A stretch of 64,000 nucleotides of DNA from Bostrychus sinensis. Its lineage: Eukaryota; Chordata; Actinopteri; Gobiiformes; Eleotridae. The notes beneath the pieces are model-generated. The model had not been told where the DNA came from, ran no database searches, and saw only the letters and a program-made list of their open reading frames with translations. Location of the stretch: assembly GCA_020698575.1 (NCBI GenBank), contig CM036253.1:35471219-35535218 (forward strand), read 5' to 3'. Positions 10,488-23,100 of the stretch are shown here, in pieces. How positions within the stretch are numbered: the stretch's first letter is position 1; every line of letters begins with the position of its first letter. The translations under genes were made by a program, and so were the position numbers.

Positions 10488-12104
10488 AGGAGTATTGGAC
10501 CACTGCTGAAATTCTAAAAAAAAATGGACATTCCTTTAGGAGACGAGAAGTCTGCTCTTACCCACCAAGGACACGGAAAAAAGACATATATCTGTCCTTT
10601 ACGAACTGCAGACCAATAAATATGCCAGAAGAGGTCTCCTCTCTTCTCTGATAAGAACCAGAGACCTGGCACAAACGGCACCACAGATGGAACCAGACAA
10701 TTAACCTACGCCTTTGTCCATCCCAACAAAGTTATGCGTATTAAAAAACTTTATCACTCACCTGTTCAAGAGACAGATTTCATGCATTAACATGTTACTT
10801 TACAGGAAAATGTCATAGCTATGTTTTGTGCAAACTGTTGAAATCATCATGTTTATTATTGGTTGGATAAATGCTTATCATTATTCACCAGTATGTTTAT
10901 GTTGCTACAAATGTTCCAGTGTAAATGTAACATGTTTTTAAAGGTACGTAAATTGAAGTGGAGTAAAAACATTTCTTTTTATGACGTTTCTTAGGTAATT
11001 GGAATCCTCTCCACTATCAGTTCAGAGGGCCGTACCAGAGACACCCCTTTTCCAGTCTTATCTTGGGGTGCGGTCCGCATTCCTCAGTCTTGTCTTAGTC
11101 TTGTTCTAGCTTTTGTCTTGTTTTGTCTCGTCTCCGTCTCTCCTTCGTCTTCTAAGTCTAATTTTTCCTTTCTTCTCGTCATTTTTGTTGCGTTAAGTTT
11201 ACTTTGCCGGTGATAACATCTTTTTACGATAAGTCGCCAAACTTTTGTTCGAGTATCATTTTTGTAGTTTATTTTGAAAAGCCGCGCAACATCCGCCAGC
11301 TTTAACAATCGCTGCCTTGACCAAAGCAGCTATTTTAAGAAGTTATACTTCTAAAGTTTTGAATCGCTGTGAAAGGATTTTTATTGAATTTTTCATTTGG
11401 CATTAAAAGGACATTTGCCATACTCTGAGACTTTGACGCTGCCTTACGCTGACAACAGCTAAACTCTCCCTGAGCGGTATCATGCTTGCTGTTCAACATA
11501 ACGGGACACCTGGTGACTGGCTGTGGAGCTTGGAGGACAAACAACGAACCGCTGCTTGGAGCCGGGAACACCAGCCCTGCTACACCCTGCGGATAGAGGA
11601 AGGACCAACACCCAAGCCCCTGGCTGAAACCGGAGGCTGGCCTGTTGTCACCGCCTTCCCCTTTCTACACTGAGCGCAGTAAGCCAGTGTTGTGTATGTG
11701 GCAGAGTTGGCATTAAAAGTCTCAGAGTCGCATTCCACCTCTTCTCCCTAAATTTTCAATAATTTAATAAGTCATATTATAACTTGCTCCACTGCAATTT
11801 ATCATTAATTAATCAGTAATTCTGTTCGGTCCTGTTCAAAATTATATTCCTTTCAATATTTACCTGTGCCTCAGTATACTATTCTGCCTTATTGTGTAAA
11901 TAAACGTTATACTTAATCTAAATTAAGTTGAGTTTGGTGATCTTTATCTATTAAACTGATTCCCTCCTGGTCAGCCTTTCCCTCTTAAGACATTAATTTA
12001 GGTGTTTTAATCTGCACGTTAGCACAAGGCTAACTGGTACCAATGTGGTTATTACTCTTAACCTTTGTCTTAGTTCAGTGTATATATTTTATATATGTAC
12101 GCTA
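10488..12104. mobile_element. Unidentified 1.6 kb insertion splitting RNase H
   Basis: This stretch lies exactly between the two halves of the ERV RNase H domain; GTGT is shared at both junctions. It contains no long frame. A 63-codon frame (11482-11673) has no family I recognise. There is a pyrimidine-rich tract at about 11088-11190. No flanking long direct or inverted repeats were seen, so the type of element is open. Confidence 0.5.
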
Positions 12105-12524
12105 CACAGGTGTGCTGGTCATGCTAAAACAGGACAACTTGAAGCAAAGGGAAACAATTTAGCCGATAGATATGCTAAAGATGCTGCCCTAAATGCATCA
12201 TTTCCACTGTGGTGGAAAATCACTTTTCAAGAAACACAATCTGTTAATACCCCTTTTACAGTAGATGATTTGATCTTTTTTCAAACTCAAGCACCGGTAG
12301 CGGAAAAGGAAACATGGAAAAAGAAAGGATGCTATCTTGACACTGACCAATTGTGGAAAGATCCAGATTGTCGAATAATCCTACCAAAATTAGGTTATTA
12401 TCCACTTATAGCCTATGTACATGGGATTGCACATGCTAACTATCAGGCGATAACAACATACATAACTAAACTTTTCTTCACCATAGGATTGGAAAAACAT
12501 GTGAAACAATATATTCAACAATGA
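12105..12524 (+). pseudogene. Outer ERV: RNase H end and integrase N-terminal region
   Basis: The frame opens with CAGHAKTG...KGNNLADRYAK, the characteristic C-terminal motif of retroviral RNase H. It continues into a region with HGIAHAN...ITTYITKLFFT that resembles the HHCC zinc-binding N-terminus of integrase. A TGA follows at 12522, and the expected Cys pair lies in another frame just after it. The catalytic core with its DDE triad is not found before env begins, so integrase is truncated. Confidence 0.7.
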
Positions 12525-12816
12525 GTGTGATGCTCGGGGAAATCCAGGCTATACAAAAACATCCTCCTAGAGTATGTATAAAGTCAATCTCTCGCGGAGT
12601 AGTCCGTCAAAGCCTAGGATTCACAGGCAATTGTCCAGATCATGTGTATATACCTAACCACTTAGCTTTTCCAGTAGCAGATCGCTTGTTGTGCATTTGT
12701 GGTACCTATTTATACACCTTTATACTAATACATTGGCAAGGGACTTGTGCACCTTACTGGGTTTCTAAAAGGGTTCGAACATTACTCCTTCGACCAATGA
12801 CTATACTAATACAACT
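12525..12816 (+). pseudogene. Outer ERV: envelope-like fragment preceding env
   Basis: The frame contains GNCPDHVYIPNHLAF and, further on, LLCICGTYLY...HWQGTCAPYW. The second block has the Cys-Gly ... Trp-x-Gly-Thr-Cys pattern seen near the C-terminus of retroviral surface subunits. A comparable block recurs at about 13595-13650 in the main env segment, so this could be a duplicated or recombined piece of env. The attribution is by pattern only. Confidence 0.4.
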
Positions 12817-13735
12817 GTGATTCGATGGCCGTCACACTCTTCCATAAATGATATCTCAGTCACTTTTATAGAAAATGACAGTGATATGATCTACCACAAT
12901 AACAACTTAGAGTTAGAAACCACAGAAAGCCATCCCTTTACCTCTAACTTATGGTACAACACTATGGAAAGTCGGATGCGACGTATAACTCGAAATTCTT
13001 GTTATGCCTGTTCACTTGTCAATTCACTGAAATTATTTTTCCTTACGTCGCGACTCCCCTTCAAGGGCCTGGAGGATTACCAGCATTGTGTATTTTAGCT
13101 TATCAACATGTAATACAAACACATCCAAATTTGAAAACAGCGGTGCAGCCTCTTATCCGAGTAAATAATGTCCATATTGGACGAACTAATACAGAAATCT
13201 ATTTTAAGGATGGCTTACTACAACAATATACGCAATATGCTATTTATTCTAATATTACGATTAGTCAAGAGGGAACCACGGTTTCAAGTTACATATTATG
13301 ATTTTTAACACCCCTGAACATTATCCATCACTTACCAGTTGCCCAAGTTTCTACAAAAAGCATCTTTTTCATATACCTGTTGACTTATCTGATGTACAAA
13401 CCCAAACTTCTGCTACGCTAAATGCATCATCCATTTTTGACATTTGTATTGGCCATTGGTCACCTAATAAGGAACAATCCAATTTTAATGTTGGTTTCCT
13501 GAAAAGGCATCAATGTCATGAGATTATTTCACCAAAGGGAGATTTGGCAGTGCTCCTAATCGAAGGAATGGTACAAACCCCTAGCTTTTATTGGTGTTGT
13601 GGTAATGATATTTGGATTAGTTTACCACCCTCTTTTGAAGGATTATGTGGGGCATGTGTTTTAAATGATCTCATGTATGTTGTACAGCCAACGGAACTCC
13701 TCCCAGACTCAGCTTCAACAAATAGATCTAAATGA
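12817..13735 (+). pseudogene. Outer ERV: envelope surface (SU) region, frameshifted
   Basis: Three overlapping frames (12817-13098, 12951-13301, 13298-13735) give a Cys-bearing protein with potential N-glycosylation sites. It includes NSCYACSLV, a FYWCCGNDIW block and PSFEGLCGAC near its end, as in gamma-type SU. SU normally binds the host receptor and is linked to the transmembrane subunit downstream. The frame changes show it cannot make a full protein as it stands. Confidence 0.6.
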
Positions 13736-13954
13736 GGTACGGCAGTCCCTGCGGGGTATGTTCCTCTCCAAAATAGTAATCCTAAAACACTTGCACAAAT
13801 GTATGACTCATTGCCTGAAGAATTCTGACCCTTTTCAAGAACCCAGTTAGTCTTTAAATCTCTTTTCTTCAATACTTGATTGCAGTATGACAACCATTAT
13901 CTTCTTGCACTTACCAGGCATTATTAGCTAGCTCGATTAGCTAATTCCACTCTT

Positions 13955-14395
13955 GTGGGATATCAAGCCTTGAATAGTGAATTAGCATTGCTGCGGCGTT
14001 TTGTAACTGATAATCGTATCACTTTAGAAGCTGTGACTGCAGACCAAGGTGGCGTCTGTGCTATTGTAGGAGAAGCATGTTGCACTTATGTGCCTTCAGA
14101 CACTGAAGGGTCTCACAATCTATTGTTAGCCATATCTAATTTAAAAAGGATACACAATGAAATCCTCCAAACCAACTGGGATGCAAAAGCCACTAGTACT
14201 ATACTTTCCCCTTTTTTGGAGAAACTTGTTAATTTCTTTGGAGGGACTTTGATGGGATGGTTCCTGGGAGTTTGTGGTCCAATTCTGCTGGTCCTGCTAG
14301 TCCTCAAGTCTATTACTTCTTCTCTGAACATGCCTATGATACAAGAACCCAAAAATGTGTTCTTGTTGACTCCTATTACTGAAAATGTAATGTAA
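13955..14395 (+). pseudogene. Outer ERV: envelope transmembrane subunit with CX6CC
   Basis: The frame has heptad-like helical sequence, then TADQGGVCAIVGEACC, a CX6CC motif (Cys at 14057, Cys-Cys at 14078-14083). The same region corresponds to the conserved segment of gamma-type TM subunits. A hydrophobic membrane span (FFGGTLMGWFLGVCGPILLV) lies at about 14240-14300, followed by a short tail. The fusion peptide region upstream is interrupted, so the open frame is only the C-terminal part of env. CX6CC places the ERV in the gamma/epsilon-like group. Confidence 0.75.
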
Positions 14396-15795
14396 TCCCT
14401 TACATGACTATATGAATCCGACTGGATTGGACAAAGTGCGCTACTGATGACTTGGCACTGCTATGAAAGGAGGACCTTTTATCCCAAACAACCCACAATT
14501 ACAGGGGAATAAGTTTCACTCTTTAGTATTGCATTTCCCTAATTATGTTTAAATGTATTTACGTGTGTCTTCTCTTCATTTATTATAGCGTGGAAGCCTC
14601 TTTCTCTCTGGTTGATGGCGGGGCGATGGTCAGGCAGCGGCTGACGACGCTCCCTCTGCGTCTCCTTCAGCCTGCTACGCTGATGTTTTCTGGACACCAA
14701 GTTACCAATACTTTATTTGTGTCAGCTCTTGTTTTAATGTGTCAATTAAGCTGTTGTTATGCGAGTTAAAGGAGCTATTATTTGTATAACTTTGTTGTCC
14801 CAATCATTTGCCATGTTCATGTGTGTTGATGTTTAAATTTGGTTTGGTGTTGGTTACTGGGGGTGCACCTCCAGTCTCTGTTTAACTGTTGTATAAGGAT
14901 TTTTGTGTTTTTAATGAAAGAGTTATATTTAACCTGCAACTGAAATGTTGCAGGTTTGACCTTTTTTCCCTTATAAAATATAACAGGGATTACAATGTAT
15001 GTTTAATGTGTTTTTGGGTTAAACTCTTACAGGTGTTTATTTTGAGGTTGCCTGTGTGTTTTTGTACATGGTTTGAGCCTTCACTGGTCTAACTGTGGGA
15101 CAGATTCTGTTCTTGTGGAAACCTGATTGTTCTAACACTAACCCCTTTAAATCTCCAGGTCATGTGTGAAATATTGTGTCCAATTCAAACTCTTTCCACA
15201 GGTTGAACTGTTTTTATTATCATGATTTATCATTATCATGTCATTTCAAAGGACCTTCAACCAGTTTTGAATATTTTAAATTATAACTCCTCATTGCATA
15301 GACTTATTATTCTAACATTGTGCTCATTGTGTCATCTTAACAATGGAACACTGCAGATGTCTGGAACACAGCAGATGTTATTTCCTGAATTTTGGAACAT
15401 GTTGGCTGACTGTGATGTGTAATGGGTCTGAGATTTTAATAACAATCACAATCACATATTAGAAAGAAAAAAAGCAGTGCTGCAGCAGTTAGAAAAAGAC
15501 AATGGGGACTATTTGCGAGTGAAAATGTCCCCACTGCAGTATTTCTATCTATGTTAACTTTGATGCAGAAAACATTTCTTTGAACGCAAACAAAGTGCAT
15601 CTATATTGTTAAACTGAACATGTTTTTCTAAGACTATGATCCATGACTTGACCCACTCTGAGCCAGAAAGCAGTTTAACATGTGTCATTACTTTACAAAG
15701 TCCATTTGTGTACACTCAGTGTCCAAACTGACACTGTAGTAACACATCTGTTAATAATCATCTCCTCTCTGTGCTGCAGCTACTGAACTGTTGGC
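14396..15795. other. Region 3' of env; expected LTR not defined
   Basis: This AT-rich stretch should hold the polypurine tract and 3' LTR of the outer ERV. A GAAAGGAGGA purine stretch lies at about 14464, and a TATA-like TTATAAAATATAAC at about 14971. Without a 5' LTR in the window no boundaries can be fixed. No gene is seen. Confidence 0.3.
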
Positions 15796-16250
15796 TCATC
15801 CAGGTGGACAAAGGGCAGCCCAGAGTCCAACATGCAGCAGGAACAGGTCCGACTTACTGCCGGCAATGTGAACCAAACTCCTGCTCCGGATGTGCAGAGG
15901 CCGAACCCCCTTCTTGAAAAGAGGGACCACCAACCCGGTCTGCCAGTCCAGAGGCACTGTCCCTGACTGCCACATGATGTTGCAGAGACGTGTCAACCAA
16001 GACAGCCCCACAAGATCCAGAGATTTGAGGTACTCAGGGCGGATCTCATCCACCCCCGGAGCCTTGCCACTGGAGAGCTTTTTAACCACCTTGGTGACTT
16101 CAGCTTGGGTGATGGATGAGTCCACCACCAAGTCCCCAGCCTCTGCTTCCTCAATGGAAGGCGTGTCGGTGGGATTGAGAAGATCCTCAAAGTATTCCTT
16201 CCACTGGCTGGCAACATCCCCAGTTGATCTGGGGAGGTAATCTGCTGGAC
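15796..16250 (-). pseudogene. LINE reverse transcriptase fragment with internal deletion
   Basis: The - strand encodes WKEYFEDLLNPTDTPSIEE, then SSGKAPGVDEIRPEYLKSLD and WQTGLVVPLFKKG. These are the N-terminal RT motifs of a teleost non-LTR retrotransposon. Directly after FKKG the sequence jumps to a later part of the same domain (RSRSLVHIAGSKSDLF). The piece with RT motif A is missing, and the frame soon ends. This is a deleted, dead LINE copy 0.8 kb upstream of rogdi exon 1, in opposite orientation. Confidence 0.75.
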
Positions 16251-17049
16251 AAATTTAGCGCCTACTTAAATTATATAGCCAAATGGGAATAATCTAGGTT
16301 TAAATCCAAAGCTCTTCTGAGGAAAAAAAACAACACAAAGATCACCTAACAAATCACCTTATTTTTTGAATCAACTGTAAAACTAATCACTGGACAGTGT
16401 TCTGGGACCATTCAGAGTCACACAATAAAATGCATCTCTCAGTTACTTAAATTCCCCAAACCAGACAAACAATCTTAATACATACAATAGGCTAAATTAA
16501 GCCTCTACAAATATCACAAAAATTACAAAGTTATATTGAGATAGCACAAAACGTCTAAATTCAAGTTTTTAATACTTGTAAATGCTTATAAACACTGCTC
16601 CAAACCGGCAAAACCCCCTTTTCTTCACTAGAAGAGTCGTTTTAGCAGAGCGGAAGCATTATTTCCGAATATGGTTGTGGGCGGTACAGTTTAAAGGGTA
16701 AATGCGTGACCAAGTGAATGGTGCGTTTCCGTAACCTTGGAAAAAAATTCTCCCTATATCTGGTACGTAGTAATTGCACAGTCCGTTCGTGAAGACAAAT
16801 TTGTATTTTATTTTTTAAACGTGCACAGTAGCGTTAGTATCTGTATCTATTAAACACTGCGTACATATAATTCATGATTATGTTTCTCTTCGGACTTTGC
16901 TGTTGACTTGACCGCTGTTTCCATTATTTCCGACGGCGCCTGAAAGCACCGGCTCTTACTCTAAGCTAGCCCTAAAGACACCCTGCTTACTTCGCCGAAA
17001 CTCTGCTCATCCTCAGAGGGATTGTCTTGGAATTGGCAGCAAAAGAAAG
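16251..17049 (+). promoter_or_regulatory. rogdi 5' flank / probable promoter and 5' UTR
   Basis: Position alone supports this: it is the 0.8 kb between a dead LINE and the first rogdi coding exon, and becomes less AT-rich after 16920. No TATA box at a convincing distance was seen. The transcription start is not determinable from sequence. Confidence 0.35.
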
Positions 17050-17124
17050 ATGCTGAACCCTCAGAGGTCTCTGTCCGAGCTTCCCAAGATGTCCGCCGCC
17101 AGTCAGGTGGAGCGAGCCGTGCTG
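17050..17124 (+). CDS. rogdi: rogdi coding exon 1
   Basis: 25 codons from the first ATG at 17050, ending in QVERAVL before a GTAAGG donor. The ATG at 17089 (MSAASQ) fits the usual vertebrate protein start better; both are in frame, and either could be used. Confidence 0.85.
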
Positions 17125-20100
17125 GTAAGGCGTCTGTGTGTTTCCAGGACCTCTGCGTCCGTGTGCTAGCTGCCTCACTCTGAGCCCATGTATTTACCCC
17201 GTGGTTAGAATAATAAAGAGTAATTAGAGTTGTTGTGGCTTTATGTCTTCCGCGGGCCAGCAGCATCCCCCCTGCCGCCGCCCAGGCAGGGCAGGTGCTG
17301 TCACCGGTCACGGTTCTCTCAGGCCTCGGTGGCCGTTTGTTATTCTCCGCCTCTCTGTCCCTGGCTTTCATTGCACCCTCGTCCCAAACCCTGCCGCTGC
17401 CCTGTCAATAGCACAGTGTTCACATTATGCTAAGGTTATCTATGGCCTACAAGTGTTTCTTCAGCTGTCTATTTGTAAGGGACAATTCAATTCAAATGTA
17501 TGGCTAAAGCAATCCCATTTGGCCTGTACAAACAGTGCCGAGTACAATCAAAGTTAATATTATACTATTACAGGGCCGTAACATATGTACAGTCATGACT
17601 CCATTTAAGAGCAAGCTTTTCTTAGGATTAAAAAAGATTTCAAATGTTTGAATAAGTTTTTAATTTAATTTAAATATAATTTATTTTTTATATTTACCTA
17701 ATGCTTACATGATGAGCAATAGTGAAAAAAATGTGTGGCACAGGAATGTTATGAATACTTTAAAGAAGCAATTAGTCAAAGCCATGTTCATAACTTAAAA
17801 GTATTATGTGTGGGCATATAGACTCACTGAGTGTGCTTTATAACTTTAGGGTCCATTCTGAGAACCTGCACTGGGGCCCCTCATTACTACTTTATGCCAC
17901 TGCACCATTATGTTACAATATAAGATAGGACAATGTAGACACAATTAAACACCTACTAAATTAACAGTAAATGCACAATAATAGCATGAAATTACACAGT
18001 GATGAAAAATAAACACATTCAAAAGATAAATCTGTCTTGCAACTAGTGTTGAAGGCCAGGGAGAAGAAGTGGGTCTTCAGCCTGGTCTAAAACTGATTTA
18101 ATGACTAAAAAGATCTGAGAGAAAGGCTGTTCCACAGTTTGGGAGCTGCCACTGAATAAGGCTCCATCCCCTCTGGTTCCTCTGCAGACTTCAGAGCTAT
18201 GTGTAACGCTGCAGCAGCTTGGACATTGCTTGGCTAACCTGTAACATTCAGACTTTTAAAAACAATAAGAAATATAAACTCTGAAAGTAACTGTGAGCCA
18301 GTGAAGGGAGTGATGTGCTCCCTTCTTTAGTTTTTGTCCAGAGATGGACTTCAGCATTCTGCACTCCCTGTAACTGGAGGAGAGAACCCTGGTCCTAGCC
18401 TGTGCACAGTGAGTTACAGTAGTCCAGGCATGGCAAAAAAAGAGAATGGCTGTGTGTGGATAATCTCTGAGTTAGGATTGTGGGGCTTTAGCCACTTCCT
18501 GAGAAGAAATTTTATGCATTCTGTATATTCAATTGCCTTTTTATTATATTATGTCCTCTTAAGACTGTGTATTAGCACTCATACAACTCATGCAACTATT
18601 TATTTTATATACTATTCTATATTTCAAATAAAATCCAATGGTTTGCAAATCCCTTTTTTCCATAACTGAACAAATATCCTTTTTGGTGTTGAAACCAAAT
18701 CATTTAACTATTTTATGACAAAAATGAACTCATGTTGAATTTTACAGATCAAAAAAACATTTGGGATGGGGGCAACAAAAGGCTGGAAAATAAGTCAGTA
18801 GAAATTTGCTATAAAAATAGCTCAAGGGGCATTTTGTAATGAATTTCTGGCAACACTTCAGTGAGATGTCTGGTAAAACATTGGCATTTTAGAAAGGTTT
18901 GTATTATTAGTATTTGATGTATTGGGTGCTCCTGATTAGTGCATGGACCAGGAACATGTCCAGAGCCACTGTCTCTGAACACAGTTTAAATCCAAAGAAT
19001 AGCTGTATCATGCAAAGAATCTGTATGTGAACATGATCCAGAAACACTGCTGTCTGACCTGGACCAACTGGATTTGTATTTTGAAGACGGTTCTGAGTCA
19101 TGTTCTCATTTTATTTATTTAATTGTTTATTTGAACAGGGACAGTACACATTAATAAACATTTCTGTAAATGTGCCATTGTTAGCTACAGAGCTAGTTTT
19201 CAGCTCTAGTTCCTGGGCAAGATGTAAAATGCCAGCAATAGACAAAACAACAACAGCAACAGTAAAGGTTAGTGCATAAAAATACAAATAGGTATAGTAA
19301 ATTAGTAAAGGTTAGTAGGCTACATAAAAGCTCACACGCACGTTAAAAATGAACATAGAGCAAAGCAACAATCAGCGTAAGCAGACAGACACTGTACATT
19401 AAACATCTTAGCAACAGTGACACAGCACGAGACAAAAGACTGGCAGGCAGGCGGGTGCTCTGGTTTCCCCTAGCACTAAAAACATGTACAATAGTCATGG
19501 TCCCCTGTAAATGAGATTCTGAATCTCAGTGGGACTTTCCTGGTTAAACAAAGGTTAAAAAAAAATACCTGTCTGTGGAGGTTCTCGGTTATTCAGGTCA
19601 TTATACAAGATACAAGATTCTGGAGTCTGGACATAGTTATTCATTAGACATGCTGTCTCTCATTCAAGTTATATAATTTTTCAGTGAGGTCAAGGTACAA
19701 AGGATGTGCTACTCTTTACAAGCTAAGACACACAGTCATATGTCTGTCCCACAGCCACAGTTTATCCCCTGCTCCTAGAGTTTAGAGGAGGGTTTGGAGG
19801 TGTGCAGTCCCTCTGTAATTGGGTTCTTGACAAGACATTTTTATATATCTCCAAACACCCATCAGTTCATGAGGCTGTAAGCTTTAAGCCATTTAATTGT
19901 ACTTAAGTTACACTTAAAATTATGAATTGCTTGCAAAAAGCTTTCTTTACACTCTAAAATAACTGATTTATGTTTGAAATTATTATTTAATATTTGTATT
20001 ATTTTTCTTTAAAGTTATGTCACAGTGCTACGCAAGACAAAAAAAGTTATTACACCTCAATATGTCAAGTGTCATATTTTCCGGACTATAAGCCGCTCTG

Positions 20101-23100
20101 GAGTATAAGTCATATCAGTCAAAAAATGCATCATGAAGAAGAAAAAAAACATATATAAGTCGCATTTATTTAGAAATTTATTTCACAAAATCCAAGACCA
20201 AGAACAGACATTTAATCTAGAAAGTCAAGATATTCAGCTACACAATAGCACACAAAACAACAGGCTGAATAGGTGCCTGGTATGTTAACGTATCACATTT
20301 TTTCAGCTACACAACATACCTGGAAGGCTGAATAGATTAAATTAACATAACAAGCCAGTGAGTCCAATAAGCAAGTTGCAAGCAAGTTCACCAAGCTCCC
20401 GATCTCATTCTACATCACTGAATACTACTGACAGTAGTTGTCACCGCCTAGAGCGCCCTCTAGTGGCTGTAGACAGTAATTTTTACTCCTTGGTTCATGT
20501 CATTCAGTCATATATTTTGATATTTAAGTTGCATCTGACTATAAGTTGCAGAACCAGCCAAACTAATAGCAACTTCTAGTCCGGAAAATACAGTACCTAT
20601 ATGATGAAAAAATGAGAGCATGGAAATTTCTATGCTGCCTGACACTGCTACTGACACAGTGCTACAGCCATAGTTTGCATTATTCCAATGACATACAGTA
20701 TGTTCTGTGTGTGACAGGAGGAGGAGTTCAATTGGCTGCTCCGAGAAGAGGTGCACTCCGTCCTCAAGCAGCTGCAGGACGTCCTGAAGGTAATACTATT
20801 CCGTCTGTCTAAAATGTTTAAGAGGATTTTCAACAAAGGGACACACCAATATTTAGGACTAGGCCAGCCAACTCATTTTCTTAATTATTCTGGAAGTGTT
20901 GGGATGTTGTTTTTGTTTGTTTGTTTTTGTTTTTTGAATAAAATGAAAACTTAAAGACTTTCAAATCAGCCAGTATTTTATTCACAATAGAACATAGATA
21001 ACATAAGAAATGTTTACACTGAGAAATTACACTTTGATGCATAAAATGAGCTCATTTCAAATTTGATGCCTGCTACAGGTCTCAACATAGTTGGGACAGG
21101 GGAAACGAATGGCTGAAAAAGCAAGACATTTTAAAAACAATTTAGCTGGGAGAAGATCTATTAAGTAAGTTAATTAATTTCAGGTCTGTAACATGATTAG
21201 CTATAAAAGGAATGTCTTAGAGGGGAAAGCAGGTAAGCCAGATCAAACCTACAGGTATTAGACCAGGATTTCCACCATCAGTGGATAATATGAACATTTG
21301 CACAGCCTCACATCCTGATAAAGACAGGAGGAGGTTAACAAATGTGTTTTTTATTTTGGTTGGTTTCTTTATCTGCAATAATTACATAAGAGAAAAGTAT
21401 TATCAAACACTTCTGATGCATTTCTGGCCCAAAATTTGCATAGTTCTGCTTCAGACTACATATATGAAACACAAAATGTTTTCCCTTTGTCCTCTCTGTG
21501 GGTCAAATAAAAACTCTGCATGTTTCTCTTTCAAGTCTCTCACACATCCATCTTAGGGCACTCTCTGACATGCTAAACTCTCATTTACATCACATTTGTG
21601 GCAGAGATTGTTTTGCACAGTTACAGTAAATAATGTGCAACTTGCCTGACAAATAGCAGGCACTATCTTTTAATATGCACTCGGCCCCAAATGTTTGTTT
21701 TTTAATTATAATATGCAGGGGGCGCCAGAGAGCCATTTTTAAAGATAACGGTTTTATTGACATATTTTTATGTTCAAATCATTTAAACAGTTTTTATCAA
21801 CCTTTGATCCCTGATATGTCCAGAGGATGCTGACAGAGTTTCGGTCATTTCCAACTTCCTTTTGGGTTTAGGCTCTACGTGAGGCACAACATAATTTATT
21901 TAGAGGAAGATCAGTGGACAATAAGGGCACTATCTTGTCAACTGGCGCATGCCTGATTTTGACGCAGCCAGAGGTAATTTGATATTGTTGTGGATGCTCT
22001 CTCCACCCAGTTCACCACCGGCGCAGCAGGGCGTGGTCCTGTACAGGTGAGGTGTGTAAGGAGGCGGCTTGGTCTAAATCTAAGGCGTGGTGTGGAGCAT
22101 GAGAAATCCCTTATTATTACAAGAAGAAGAATGAGAAGAAGAGAGGATGTGGTGTAGGCGATATATTGAACAAAGAGATACATGAAACTCACCAGAAGCT
22201 GCAGGTGGTTGTTTTTTGCTTTTCCTCTGCACAAAAGTATCCAATGCCCAAGGCAGTTTACATCACAGCTGCGAGCCGTCCTCATCCAAATCTCTGAGGT
22301 CACAAAGGAAGCGCTCCTGTAGCCTGTCCGTGTTTAAATCCAGCTATTAAAATAACTTTATTTCTTATGGTAAAGAAGGGTTCAAAAGAGCAGGGTACAA
22401 TCCAGCACAATGTAAAAAAATCCCCTTTGGAAAGAACAAAATGCGAATTGTTCGCACCCGCGATGTAGCCTGTGGATTATGCACTGTTCATGTGGATAAA
22501 TAATGAAGGTGACAGAGACATGGGCTGAAGACGGAATACAGAGACGTAGAGAGCTAAAAAACAACAACAACAACAAAAAAAAAGTAAGTAACTGAGTTCT
22601 GCCCATGTGGTTTCTTGTTTCATTATCCATTTCATTAAAAGACAGAGAAATGTGTCCAGTTTGTGTAAAATATCTCCGTGTTTGCTCTTGCTTGGAGAAG
22701 GCCTAATGCGCAGCAGAGGCTGCTGTTTATTTGTGGGTCTCTATTACTCAAGAAACATAGCGTTGGAAAGAAGGAATTACGAGAAAAAATGTTTGCAAAT
22801 AAATGTATTTTTTCTGCGTGGATTCAAAATTAGGCTACACTTAAAACTATAGGCAATAAGAAATTGCAAAGTAAGTATTTATTCATATTTAAGCAACCAA
22901 TTTTTTCTCTAAAATAATGGATCAACAAATTTGTTAAGCTTTTCCTAGAAAACCAAAAATAAATGTTTAAAAATATCAGATAAAAATAAAATTATAAATA
23001 ATATTATTAACGACATAATATTTTTATTAGCCCGTCTTTTACTAATTAACAGCCCATTTTATGAAAGTGTTTTATTCTAATGCTGCTGATCCTCTCATGC

